In this document: piece after piece, positions 47,888 through 56,218 of the stretch
How the letters are laid out: each line of letters begins with the position of its first letter
Position numbering within the stretch: the first letter of the stretch is position 1
Assembly (NCBI GenBank): GCA_005503215.1
Contig: SCNS01000017.1
Coordinates: forward strand, 1 to 64,000
Source of the DNA: Sphingomonadaceae bacterium 3R27C6
Lineage (GTDB): Bacteria > Pseudomonadota > Alphaproteobacteria > Sphingomonadales > Sphingomonadaceae
Length of the DNA stretch: 64,000 nt
Direction: 5' to 3'
Notes under the pieces: model-generated
Seen by the model: the letters and a program-made list of their open reading frames with translations, nothing else
Told to the model about the DNA's origin: nothing
Database searches by the model: none
Made by a program: the position numbers and the translations under genes

Positions 47888-49066
47888 CTATTTCTTCGGA
47901 ACCAGCCTCACTAGCTTGCCGTCCTCGCCGTCGGTGAGCAGCCAGACCGAGCCGTCGTCGCGCACTTCGACCTCGCGGATGCGCTGGCCGAATTCCCAGC
48001 GGTCGGACTTGTGGAGCTTGTCGCCGTCGACGGCCATGCGGATCAGCCCTTCACCCGACAGCGCGCCCATCAGCAGGCTGTTCTTCCAACCCGGGTACAG
48101 GTCGCCGCCGTACCAGACGAGGCCGGCGGGCGAGACCGCGGGGTTCCACCACAGCTTCGGCGCGGCGAATTCGGGGCGCGTCGGGTGATCGGGAATGTCC
48201 TTGCCGTCATAATGGTCGCCGTTCGACACGATCGGATAGCCGTAATTGGCCTTTGCCTCGACGAGGTTGACCTCATCGCCGCCCTTCGGCCCCATTTCCT
48301 GGTTCCAGAGCTTGCCGGTGCCGTCGAAGGCGAGGCCAAGGATATTGCGGTGGCCGAGCGACCAGATTTGCGCGGTTACGCCGCCTTCGCTGGCGAAGGG
48401 ATTGTCGGCCGGGACGCTGCCGTCGGGATTGAGGCGAAGAACCTTGCCGAGGTTGCCCGTCATGTCCTGCGCGGGCGTGAACTTCTGGCGCTCGCCCGAC
48501 CCGATGAAGAGATATTTGCCGTCGGGCGAGAAGAGAAGGCGGTGCGAATAATGGCCTTGGCCGGTGACCTTGGGGTTCTGTTTCCAGATGATCTGGAGCC
48601 CTTCGAGCGCGGGCGCGGCGCCTTGCTTCAGCTTCGCCTTGCCGACGACGGCGCCATAGGTGTTGCCGGGGCCGGGTTCGACCCAGCTCAGATAAATCGT
48701 GCCGCTGGTCGCAAAGTCGGGTGCGACGATCACGTCGCCGAAACCGCCCTGACCGCCATAGGCGACCGCGGGGACGCCCGCGACGTCGAGCGTCGGGCCG
48801 CTTTCCTGCCAGAGTTTGAGCTTGCCGCCGCGCTCGGTGATCAGCGCCGCGCGCGTGCCGGGGACGAAGGTCATCGCCCAGGGTTCGTTGAAGCTCGCGA
48901 CCTCCTTGACCGTGAAGGGCGCGTCGGCGAGCGGGGTCGCAGGCTGCGCGCCCGAGGCGTCGAGTTTGGCGGTGTCGGCGGGTGCGGCTTCGGTCGACGC
49001 CGGGGCGGCCGAGCAGGCGGCGACGGCCAGCGCGGAAATCAGGGCAAGGTGCGGCAGGTTTTTCAT
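47888..49066 (-). CDS. PQQ-dependent sugar dehydrogenase lipoprotein
   Basis: A 392-residue beta-propeller of the soluble aldose sugar dehydrogenase (YliI/GSDH) family: 'EPWAMTFVPGTRAALITERG', 'VPAVAYGGQGGFGDVIVAPD', 'GQGHYSHRLLFSPDGKYLFI', 'GSGERQKFTPAQDMTGNLGK', 'WNQEMGPKGGDEVNLVEAKA'. It oxidises aldoses using PQQ, in the periplasm. The N-terminus ends L-A-V-A-A-C, a lipobox, so it is anchored to a membrane. The start at 49066 gives this signal; the frame continues upstream without support. No PQQ biosynthesis genes are in the window. Confidence 0.88.
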   Translation of the reverse strand: MKNLPHLALISALAVAACSAAPASTEAAPADTAKLDASGAQPATPLADAPFTVKEVASFNEPWAMTFVPGTRAALITERGGKLKLWQESGPTLDVAGVPAVAYGGQGGFGDVIVAPDFATSGTIYLSWVEPGPGNTYGAVVGKAKLKQGAAPALEGLQIIWKQNPKVTGQGHYSHRLLFSPDGKYLFIGSGERQKFTPAQDMTGNLGKVLRLNPDGSVPADNPFASEGGVTAQIWSLGHRNILGLAFDGTGKLWNQEMGPKGGDEVNLVEAKANYGYPIVSNGDHYDGKDIPDHPTRPEFAAPKLWWNPAVSPAGLVWYGGDLYPGWKNSLLMGALSGEGLIRMAVDGDKLHKSDRWEFGQRIREVEVRDDGSVWLLTDGEDGKLVRLVPKK

Positions 49067-49136
49067 CGAAAGGGGCTCGCTTTGCTGGGGAAGGACGCGT
49101 CGTTCTGACGCGCCGTTGCCGCAAAGTCGAGAGGGC

Positions 49137-49772
49137 TTAGCGGTTCGCCGCCTCGCGCCGCGCGGTGATCGTCTCGACGCTGTCCATGATCGCATCGACC
49201 GCTTCGCTCGACGGCGGCGCGTCGGCGCGCTTCTGCGAAAACTGGCCGCTGTTCATGATTTCCTCGAGCGCCGCGCGGGCGCGCGAGACGCGGCTTTTCA
49301 TGGTGCCGAGCGCGCAGTCGCAGATGCTCGCGGCTTCCTCGTAGGACAAGCCGCCGGCGCCGACGAGGATCAGCGCCTCGCGCTGGTCCTGCGGCAATTC
49401 CATCAGGCCGCGCTGGAGGTCGGCCATCTCGCCGCTGTCTTCCTGGGCAGCGGGGGTCGACATCGTGCGCTCGACCGCGGTCTCGTCATATTCGCCGACG
49501 AACTTGTTGCGGCGCATCTGCGACAGGAAGGTGTTGCGCAGGATGACGAAGGTCCACGCCTTGATCGAGGTGCCGCGTTCGAACCGCTCGCGCGACGCCC
49601 ACGCCTTGACCATCGTGTCCTGCGTCAGATCGTCGGCAAGGTCGGGGTTGCCTGACAGGCTGCGGCCATAGGCGCGCAGGTGGGGGATGACGCCAGCGAG
49701 CAGCGTCTTGAATTCGCTGTCGGACAGGGTTTCGGCCTGCGGCTGCGAAGCAGCGGCGGTGGGTCCGGTCAT
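49137..49772 (-). CDS. ecfG: ECF sigma factor EcfG (copy cotranscribed with nepR)
   Basis: A 211-residue ECF sigma factor of the EcfG class, which directs RNA polymerase to GGAAC-N16/17-CGTT promoters in the general stress response. Region 2: 'DLADDLTQDTMVKAWASRER' and 'WTFVILRNTFLSQMRRNKFV'; region 4: 'LPQDQREALILVGAGGLSYE', 'EAASICDCALGTMKSRVSRA'. The ATG overlaps the nepR stop by one base (TAATG), so NepR and this sigma factor are made together, in keeping with inhibition by NepR. A paralog is encoded at 50229. Confidence 0.94.
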   Translation of the reverse strand: MTGPTAAASQPQAETLSDSEFKTLLAGVIPHLRAYGRSLSGNPDLADDLTQDTMVKAWASRERFERGTSIKAWTFVILRNTFLSQMRRNKFVGEYDETAVERTMSTPAAQEDSGEMADLQRGLMELPQDQREALILVGAGGLSYEEAASICDCALGTMKSRVSRARAALEEIMNSGQFSQKRADAPPSSEAVDAIMDSVETITARREAANR

Positions 49773-49999
49773 TATTGCTTCGGGCTTTTCTGATCGAGCT
49801 GGGAAAGAAGGTCGAGCATATTGTCGGGCAGCTTTTCGGCGACGACATTGCCATAGATCATGCGCAGCTTCGCGCTCACCGGCTCGGGCGCCTGCCGCCC
49901 GGTCAGGGTGCGATGCCACTGGTCGCCAGTCGTGCCGGGAAAGCTTCCCGGCGTGCGGCGCGCATCGGCGCCCGGGGGGAGGGCACCCTTGCCGTTCAT
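49772..49999 (-). CDS. nepR: Anti-sigma factor NepR
   Basis: A 75-residue protein whose end 'LRMIYGNVVAEKLPDNMLDL' followed by 'LSQLD' is the NepR core (a helix and the P-x-x-x-L-L-x-x-L motif). NepR holds EcfG inactive until phosphorylated PhyR binds it. The ATG at 49999 is preferred over the ATG at 50023: the EcfG-type promoter ending at 50032 would put the mRNA start near 50025, leaving almost no leader for the upstream ATG. The N-terminal ~35 residues are Gly/Pro/Arg-rich and probably disordered. Followed directly by ecfG. Confidence 0.88.
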   Translation of the reverse strand: MNGKGALPPGADARRTPGSFPGTTGDQWHRTLTGRQAPEPVSAKLRMIYGNVVAEKLPDNMLDLLSQLDQKSPKQ

Positions 50000-50031
50000 C
50001 CTATTGTTGCCTTGCGTAGCCATGCCGGAGC

Positions 50032-50056
50032 AACGACGAAAACGGCCCGGGGTTCC
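50032..50056 (-). promoter_or_regulatory. EcfG-type promoter of nepR-ecfG
   Basis: On the minus strand GGAAC (50056-50052), a 16-base spacer and CGTT (50035-50032) match the EcfG consensus exactly. Predicted transcription start near 50025. This gives positive autoregulation of the sigma factor together with its inhibitor. Confidence 0.8.
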
Positions 50057-50228
50057 CCGCTTGCTGGTTTTTTCGACGAACGGTGTTGCGATAAAAGCAC
50101 AATGTCTGGTCCGGCCGGTATCGGTTACTGCCTCTTTGGGTGCGCTTTTGGTTCCCATAATGGATTCAACCCGCTAAGCCCCTAGTCTATTCAGCGGTGC
50201 TTCAGGGCGCCCAAGCGATCAGGATTGT

Positions 50229-50846
50229 GTGACTAGCGACGAAACGCCTCAGCCGCTCGACGATGCCAGCTTCAAGCGTGAACTCGCGGCGATGTTGCCG
50301 CACCTGCGCGCGTTCGGGCGCAGCCTGACGGGTAACGCCGACCTTGCCGATGATCTGGTGCAGGAAACGATGCTGAAGGCGTGGAAGGCGCGCGCGCAAT
50401 ATGTGCCGGGCCCCGCCAGCATGAAGAGCTGGGCGTTCGTCATCCTGCGCAATTGTTTCCTGTCGCAGATGCGGCGCAAGAAATTCACCGCCGAATATGA
50501 CGAACTCGCCGCCGAGCGATTGCTTGTCGCGCCCGACGATCAGGGCGACAGCCTGAACCTCGCCGACGTCCAGCGCGCGTTGATGCTGCTGCCGGTCGAC
50601 CAGCGCGAGGCGCTGGTGCTGATCGGCGCCGGGCAATTATCCTATGAGGAAGGTGCGGCGATCTGCGGCTGCGCGGTGGGCACGATGAAGAGCCGCGTGT
50701 CGCGCGGCCGGACCGCGCTGCAGGCGATATTGGAGAGCGGCGAAATGCCGCGGCGCAGTACCGATGCGATGCCATCGAGCGAGGCGTTTCGCACGATCAT
50801 GGACAATGTCGATCAGCTGACCGCGAACGGTCCCGCCGGGGACTGA
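50229..50846 (+). CDS. Second EcfG-type ECF sigma factor
   Basis: A 205-residue paralog of EcfG: 'DLADDLVQETMLKAWKARAQ', 'WAFVILRNCFLSQMRRKKFT', 'LPVDQREALVLIGAGQLSYE', 'EGAAICGCAVGTMKSRVSRG', and the same C-terminal 'SSEAFRTIMDNVDQL'. GTG start with AGGA a few bases before. It is divergent from nepR-ecfG. I see no GGAAC-N-CGTT promoter for it, so the two copies may be controlled differently. It may be held by the same NepR; this is inference. Confidence 0.92.
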   Translation: MTSDETPQPLDDASFKRELAAMLPHLRAFGRSLTGNADLADDLVQETMLKAWKARAQYVPGPASMKSWAFVILRNCFLSQMRRKKFTAEYDELAAERLLVAPDDQGDSLNLADVQRALMLLPVDQREALVLIGAGQLSYEEGAAICGCAVGTMKSRVSRGRTALQAILESGEMPRRSTDAMPSSEAFRTIMDNVDQLTANGPAGD

Positions 50847-50865
50847 GGTTGTTTAAAGGTTTCTC

Positions 50866-50887
50866 CCTTCCCGCAAGCGGGATGGGG
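50866..50887. repeat. Degenerate CCCCTCCCGC-family palindrome
   Basis: tcccgc and gcggga pair around aa, extended less exactly by cccttcccgcaagcgggatg. It lies between the convergent second ecfG gene and phyR and may end both transcripts. Confidence 0.6.
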
Positions 50888-50888
50888 A

Positions 50889-51683
50889 TTAGGCGGCCAG
50901 CTGCGGCGTGAAGAGCAGGCTCTGGCTGATCGCCGCGCGCACGGTATTTTCGCGGAAGGGCTTTGAAATCAGGAAGGTCGGCTCGACGCGGCCGCCCGTG
51001 AGCAATCGTTCGGGAAAGGCGGTGATGAAAATCGCCGGAACCGGCGCGATCGCCAAAATGTCCTGCACCGCGTCGATCCCCGACGATCCGTCGGCAAGCT
51101 GGATGTCGGCGAGGACGAGCCCCGCATCGGTCTTTTCAAATGCCGCGACCGCATCCTCGTGCGTCGTCGCGACCCCCGCGACTCGGTGGCCCAGATCGCG
51201 CACGATCTGTTCGAGCTCCATCGCGATCAGCGGCTCGTCCTCGATGATCAGCACCGAGGTTTGCGATTCGCGGTCGAGTTCGCCGACCGCATCGGCGAGC
51301 AATGTTTCGACCGTCGGCCCGTCGGTGCCGGTGATCAGCCCGGCCTCTTCGACCGAAAAGCCCTCGAGCGCGGTGAGCAACAGGATCTGCCGGCCGAGCG
51401 GCGTGATCTGGACGAGGCGCCGATGCGCGGCGCGGACGAGCGGGTGCTCGCCTTCATCGCTGTCTTCGCCCTCGTCGATATAGGCGCTTTCCCAGATGCG
51501 GTGAAAATTGCGGTAAAGGTCGATCCGGGTGCCGTCGCCGCTGTGGAATTCGTCGGGCGCCGCGACGATGACTTCCAGCGTCGTATGAACGAAATTGTCG
51601 CCATGCTGCTGGCTGCCCGTCAACGCGCGCGCGTAGCGGCGCAGGAAAGGCAGGTGCCCGCGAAGTTCCTCACCCAATGTCAT
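50889..51683 (-). CDS. phyR: General stress response regulator PhyR
   Basis: A 264-residue response regulator with an N-terminal EcfG-like sigma domain (no DNA-binding use; it mimics EcfG to catch NepR): 'LPFLRRYARALTGSQQHGDN', 'LVQITPLGRQILLLTALEGF' then 'SVEEAGLITGT'; and a C-terminal receiver: 'SVLIIEDEPLIAMELEQIV', phospho-Asp in 'AGLVLADIQLADGSSGIDAV', 'VPAIFITAFPERLLTG' and 'PTFLISKPF'. When phosphorylated it binds NepR and frees EcfG. ATG at 51683 has GGGAG 9 bases upstream. A near-consensus EcfG promoter lies just ahead. Confidence 0.95.
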   Translation of the reverse strand: MTLGEELRGHLPFLRRYARALTGSQQHGDNFVHTTLEVIVAAPDEFHSGDGTRIDLYRNFHRIWESAYIDEGEDSDEGEHPLVRAAHRRLVQITPLGRQILLLTALEGFSVEEAGLITGTDGPTVETLLADAVGELDRESQTSVLIIEDEPLIAMELEQIVRDLGHRVAGVATTHEDAVAAFEKTDAGLVLADIQLADGSSGIDAVQDILAIAPVPAIFITAFPERLLTGGRVEPTFLISKPFRENTVRAAISQSLLFTPQLAA

Positions 51684-51711
51684 CAAAATTGCTCCCTCTT
51701 GAGTGAAGTCA

Positions 51712-51737
51712 TACGCGTCCCGGCGCGGGTCGGTTCC
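51712..51737 (-). promoter_or_regulatory. Near-consensus EcfG promoter of phyR
   Basis: On the minus strand GGAAC (51737-51733), a 17-base spacer and CGTA (51715-51712), one base from the CGTT consensus. Expected transcription start near 51705, with a 20-base leader that contains GGGAG. The gap to the kinase gene also holds a tcgcgtccc/gggacgcga inverted repeat (51778-51812). Confidence 0.6.
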
Positions 51738-51890
51738 CCCTGACGGCGTAAAGAGCGGCGGGCCCGGTTGCAACTTGTCGCGTCCCAAAGCGTAGAGTCA
51801 GCCGGGACGCGATGAAAATGCGGCGTAAGCAAGTGGAATAACACCGCTTTCCTGTATCGCCGCAAGCATGCTTTTGTAGGGACCATTTTC

Positions 51891-53438
51891 ATGGCAGAGC
51901 GGCGCCCCGGGGATATCAGCGATGCCGGGTCATCGGCATCGCGAGGCAGCGAGGGACGAGGTTTGGCGGACGGGGGAGACGAAGCTGCAGCACGTGCCGA
52001 AAGGCTGCGTCTCGACACGCTTCGCGAATATCGCATCATGGACACCCCGCCCGAGCAGGCGTTCGACCGCGTCACGAAAATGGTCGCCGAACTGTACGGC
52101 GTGCCGATCGCGCTGGTCTCGCTCGTCGACGATTGCCGCCAATGGTTCAAATCGGCCTATGGCCTCGATACCCCCGAAACGCCGCGCGAGATAAGCTTTT
52201 GCCAATATGTCATCGCCGAAGATCGGCCGGTGATGGTGACCGATGTGCTGGGCGATCCGCGCTTTCGCGACAATCCGCTGGTGACCGGCGACCTGCACAT
52301 CCGCTTCTATGCGGGGGTGCCGCTGCGCGCTTATAACGGCGCGATCCTGGGCAGCCTGTGCCTGATCGATCGCGATGAGCGCAAAGCGCTCACCGATATC
52401 GAGCTGGAACGGCTCGAGGATTTCGCCGGGATCATCATGGCCGAAGCCGACTTGCGCCGGATCGGCGCCGAACGCGACGAGGCGCGCCGCACGCTCGAAC
52501 GCGCGCTCGATTTTTCGGGAATCGCGTCGTGGCAATATGATCCGCGGACCGACCGGCTGCGCACGCAGGGCGCCGGCGCCGAACTATGGGGTTCCGAATT
52601 CCAGGCGATGCTGGCGACCGGAAATGGGTTTTTCGACCTTGTCCATCCCGACGATCGCGCCCCGCTGCGCGAGATATTGAAGGAAGCGATCGCGAACGGC
52701 ACGCCCTATGCGGCCGAATATCGCGTCCTCAATCCCGAGCGCGGGGTGCGCTGGAACGCCGTGCGCGGCGACTGGGACGTGCGGTCGGATGATGCGATGC
52801 TGACCGGGGTGAGCATCGACATCACCGAACAGAAAAGCCGGCAGGAGAATGCCAATCTGTTGATGCGCGAATTGCACCACCGGATGCGCAACCTGTTCGC
52901 GACGGTCAGCGCGATCATCTCGCTCACCCGCCACGCCGCGCGTGACGTCGACGATTATGTTGAACGGATCAGCAGCCGGCTCGACGCGCTCAACCGCGCG
53001 CAGAATGTCCTGCTCGGCGCCAATTTCATGACCGGGTCGATGCACGCGCTGATGCGCGAAGTCGAGGCGGCCTTCCCGCGCATCCGCTGGTCGGGCCCCG
53101 ACCTGCTGCTGCCCGAAAATGCGCTGGTCGCGATGGCGCTGGTGTTCAACGAACTCGCGACCAATGCGGTCAAGCATGGTGCACTGATGAACGACGGAGG
53201 ACGCGTCGAGATCCACTGGTCGCAGGACCCGGAAGGCAACGAGTCGCGGATGTTTCGCCTGACCTGGACCGAAACCGGAACGCAGGGGCTGGTCGGACCG
53301 CCCGACCGCACCAGTTTCGGCACGCTGCTGATGGAACGCAGCGTGCGCAACAATCTGGGCGGCTCGATCGCGCGCCACTGGGAGCCGACCGGGCTGGTGG
53401 TCGACATCGCGCTGCCCGCAAAGTGGCGCGAGGCTTAG
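51891..53438 (+). CDS. GAF-PAS-HWE sensor histidine kinase (Phy/Pak type)
   Basis: A 515-residue soluble kinase. GAF domain about residues 45-190 ('REYRIMDTPPEQAFDRVTKM', 'EISFCQYVIAEDRPVMVTDV'), PAS about 205-325 ('LDFSGIASWQYDPRTDRLRT', 'FFDLVHPDDRAPLREILKEA'), then an HWE/HisKA_2 catalytic region: phospho-His in 'MRELHHRMRNLFATVSAIIS', N-box 'NELATNAVKHGALMNDGGRV' and 'RLTWTETGTQG' (W-x-E). HWE kinases of this type phosphorylate PhyR in sphingomonads. It lies divergent from phyR, which supports that role. No membrane segment, so the signal is intracellular. Confidence 0.9.
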   Translation: MAERRPGDISDAGSSASRGSEGRGLADGGDEAAARAERLRLDTLREYRIMDTPPEQAFDRVTKMVAELYGVPIALVSLVDDCRQWFKSAYGLDTPETPREISFCQYVIAEDRPVMVTDVLGDPRFRDNPLVTGDLHIRFYAGVPLRAYNGAILGSLCLIDRDERKALTDIELERLEDFAGIIMAEADLRRIGAERDEARRTLERALDFSGIASWQYDPRTDRLRTQGAGAELWGSEFQAMLATGNGFFDLVHPDDRAPLREILKEAIANGTPYAAEYRVLNPERGVRWNAVRGDWDVRSDDAMLTGVSIDITEQKSRQENANLLMRELHHRMRNLFATVSAIISLTRHAARDVDDYVERISSRLDALNRAQNVLLGANFMTGSMHALMREVEAAFPRIRWSGPDLLLPENALVAMALVFNELATNAVKHGALMNDGGRVEIHWSQDPEGNESRMFRLTWTETGTQGLVGPPDRTSFGTLLMERSVRNNLGGSIARHWEPTGLVVDIALPAKWREA

Positions 53439-53528
53439 CGCGAGCCTGAATTTGTTCCTTCTTTGTTCGTTGTGCTATGCTGGCGATATGAACAAGGTTG
53501 CGATTCCCGTTCGGACCGGTGGCCGCTG

Positions 53529-54542
53529 ATGGCGAAAGCCAGGCATTGGCTCGAACCGCATCCGGGCGGGCTTTATGTGAAGCCCGCTGACCTCTGGATC
53601 GACCCCTCGCGCCCGGTGGCGCGCGCCGCGGTGACGCATGGCCATGCCGATCATGCGCGCAGCGGCCATGGCGCGGTGTTCGCCACGCCCGAGACGCTCG
53701 CGATCATGGCGCTGCGCTATGGGGTCGACGTCGAGGTGAGCCACAATCAGGCGTTTGAATATGGCGACGGGTTCGAGCGCGGCGGGGTGCGTTTTTCCTT
53801 TCATCCGGCGGGGCATGTGCTCGGCAGCGCCCAGATATTGATGGAATATCAGGGCGAGCGGATCGTCGTCACCGGCGATTACAAGCGCCGCGCAGACCCG
53901 ACCTGCGCGCCGTTCGAGGTCGTGCCGTGCGACATCTTCATCACCGAGGCGACGTTTGGATTGCCGGTGTTCCGCCATCCGCCGACCGAGGGCGAGATCG
54001 CCAAGCTGATCGGCGCGGTGCGCGCCGAGCCCGACCGCTCGGTGCTCGTCGGCGCTTATGCGCTCGGCAAGGCGCAGCGCGTGATCGCCGAATTGCGCGG
54101 CGCGGGGTGGGGCGCGCCGATCTATATCCACGGCGCGCTCGAGAAGATGTGCGAGCTCTATGTGATGCACGGAGTCGATCTTGGCGAACTGCGCCTCGTT
54201 TCGGAAACCGACAAGGCCGCGATGGCGGGGCAGATCGTGCTGGCGCCGCCTTCGGCACTCAATGATCGCTGGTCGCGGCGGCTGCCCGATCCGGTGACCG
54301 CGATGGCGTCGGGCTGGATGCGCGTGCGCCAACGCGCGCGGCAGCGGATGGTCGAACTGCCGCTGGTGATTTCGGACCATGCCGACTGGGACGAATTGAC
54401 GACGACGATTGTGGAGGTGAACCCAAAGGAGAGCTGGATCACGCATGGCAGCGAGGACGGCTTGCTGCGCTGGTGCGAACTCACCCAGCGCAAGGCGCGC
54501 GCGCTGCACCTCGTCGGCCGCGATCTGGAGGAAGAGGCGTGA
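53529..54542 (+). CDS. Ligase-associated DNA exonuclease (metallo-beta-lactamase fold)
   Basis: A 337-residue metallo-beta-lactamase/beta-CASP-type nuclease: 'HWLEPHPGGLYVKPADLWID' at the start, 'AAVTHGHADHARSGHG' (HxHxDH, two Zn), 'FHPAGHVLGSAQILMEYQGE', 'DIFITEATFGLPVFRHPPTE', 'PLVISDHADWDELT'. In other bacteria this family is encoded with an ATP-dependent ligase and an Lhr-like helicase in a DNA-repair module. MAKARHW at 53529 is taken as start; the frame runs on upstream. Its TGA overlaps the ligase GTG start. Confidence 0.9.
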   Translation: MAKARHWLEPHPGGLYVKPADLWIDPSRPVARAAVTHGHADHARSGHGAVFATPETLAIMALRYGVDVEVSHNQAFEYGDGFERGGVRFSFHPAGHVLGSAQILMEYQGERIVVTGDYKRRADPTCAPFEVVPCDIFITEATFGLPVFRHPPTEGEIAKLIGAVRAEPDRSVLVGAYALGKAQRVIAELRGAGWGAPIYIHGALEKMCELYVMHGVDLGELRLVSETDKAAMAGQIVLAPPSALNDRWSRRLPDPVTAMASGWMRVRQRARQRMVELPLVISDHADWDELTTTIVEVNPKESWITHGSEDGLLRWCELTQRKARALHLVGRDLEEEA

Positions 54543-56119
54543 AGCGCTTCGCGGCCCTGATTGACCGGCTGATCTACACCCGTTCGCGCAATACGAAGCT
54601 CGCGCTGATTGTCGATTATCTGCGGCATACGCCCGACCCGGACCGGGGGTGGGCTATCGCGGCGTTGACCGAGAGCCTCGATTTCCCGGCGGTGAAAGCG
54701 GGGACGGTGCGGACGTTGCTGGCGACCCGCGTCGACGAGGAATTGTTTCGCCTGTCGCGGCACTTTGTGGGGGATACGGCGGAGACAGCGGCATTGCTCT
54801 GGCCCGACGCGCCGGGGAAGAAGGAAGATCTCACAGTTTCGGCGGCGGTCGACGCGCTGTCGGCCGCGAGCCGCAGCGATGCGCCTGCAATCGTCGCCTC
54901 GCTCCTCGACCGCCTCGATGCCGACGGGCGCTATGCGCTGCTCAAGCTCGCGCTCGGCGGCATGCGTGTCGGGGTGTCGGCGCGGCTTGCGAAGCAGGCG
55001 TTCGCGCAGGCGTTCGATGTGCCGGTCGACGATGTCGAGGAGCTGTGGCACGCGATCCCGCCGCCCTATGCGCCGCTATTTGCGTGGGGCGAGGGGCGGG
55101 CGGAGCGGCCCGACCTTGCCGACGTCGCCTTCTTCCGCCCCTTCATGCTCGCGCATCCATTGGAAGAAGAAAGCGTCGACCTCGCCGACTATGCCGCCGA
55201 ATGGAAATGGGACGGCATCCGCGTCCAGATCGTGCGCGGTGGCAGGGGCGGCGGCGGTGAGACGCGCATCTACAGCCGCGGCGGCGAGGAGATCAGCGGC
55301 GCGTTCCCCGAGCTGGTCGCGGCGTTCGACCAGGACGCGGTGATCGACGGCGAATTGCTCGTGCGCGGCGAGGTGCAGGGTGGTGAGGCGGCGAGCTTCA
55401 ACGCGCTGCAACAGCGGCTGGGCCGCAAGGTCGTCTCGAAGAAGATGCTCGCCGACTATCCGGCTTTCGTGCGCGTGTACGACCTGCTCGCGGTCGACGG
55501 CGAAGACCTGCGCGGGCTGCCTTGGACCGAACGGCGGCGGCAGCTGGAGGCGTTCGTTCCGCGCCTCGCCGACAGCCATTTCGACCTGTCGCAAGTGATC
55601 GACGCCAGCGATTTCGACGATCTCGCCGAGCGCCGCGCGGGTGCGCGCGATGCGGCGATCGAGGGGGTGATGCTCAAGCGCCGCGACGCGCCTTATGTGG
55701 CGGGGCGGCGCGCGGGTCTCTGGTATAAATGGAAGCGCGATCCGCTCACCGCCGATTGCGTGATGATGTACGCCCAAAGGGGCAATGGACGCCGCGCGAG
55801 CTTCTATTCGGACTATACCTTTGGATGCTGGTCCGATGGAGGCGAGTTGCTACCCGTGGGTAAGGCCTATTCGGGCTTCACCGACGAGGAATTGAAGTGG
55901 CTCGACAAGTTCGTGCGCGACAACACGCTGAACCGCTTCGGCCCCGTGCGCGAGGTCGAAAAATCGCTCGTGCTCGAAGTCGCCTTCGATTCGATCCACG
56001 CGTCCAAGCGCCACAAGTCGGGGCTGGCGATGCGCTTTCCGCGCATTTCGCGCATCCGCCGCGACAAGCCCGCCGAGGAAGCCGACCGGATCGCGGCGCT
56101 GCAAGCGATGGTGACCTGA
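54539..56119 (+). CDS. ATP-dependent DNA ligase
   Basis: A 526-residue ligase with the N-terminal DNA-binding part ('KRFAALIDRLIYTRSRNTKL', 'LALGGMRVGVSARLAKQAFA') and a nucleotidyltransferase-OB core: 'AAEWKWDGIRVQIVRGG' with the adenylated Lys (KxDGxR), 'VIDGELLV', 'EGVMLKRRDAPYVAGRRAGL' and 'WYKWKRDPLTADCVMMYAQR' (motif V), 'LVLEVAFDSIHASKRHKSGL'. Seals nicks using ATP. It is the ligase of the exonuclease-ligase module (the GTG start overlaps the exonuclease stop). The Lhr-type helicase and the phosphoesterase often found with it are not in the window. Confidence 0.92.
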   Translation: MKRFAALIDRLIYTRSRNTKLALIVDYLRHTPDPDRGWAIAALTESLDFPAVKAGTVRTLLATRVDEELFRLSRHFVGDTAETAALLWPDAPGKKEDLTVSAAVDALSAASRSDAPAIVASLLDRLDADGRYALLKLALGGMRVGVSARLAKQAFAQAFDVPVDDVEELWHAIPPPYAPLFAWGEGRAERPDLADVAFFRPFMLAHPLEEESVDLADYAAEWKWDGIRVQIVRGGRGGGGETRIYSRGGEEISGAFPELVAAFDQDAVIDGELLVRGEVQGGEAASFNALQQRLGRKVVSKKMLADYPAFVRVYDLLAVDGEDLRGLPWTERRRQLEAFVPRLADSHFDLSQVIDASDFDDLAERRAGARDAAIEGVMLKRRDAPYVAGRRAGLWYKWKRDPLTADCVMMYAQRGNGRRASFYSDYTFGCWSDGGELLPVGKAYSGFTDEELKWLDKFVRDNTLNRFGPVREVEKSLVLEVAFDSIHASKRHKSGLAMRFPRISRIRRDKPAEEADRIAALQAMVT

Positions 56120-56218
56120 AAAATAACCCAGAAAATTCCTCGTCACAGGGTTGCAACCCGCGGGTCCGATACCGAGTTTAAGGCCGCAAACCCCCTCGAT
56201 AATAAAATGGAGACTGCC

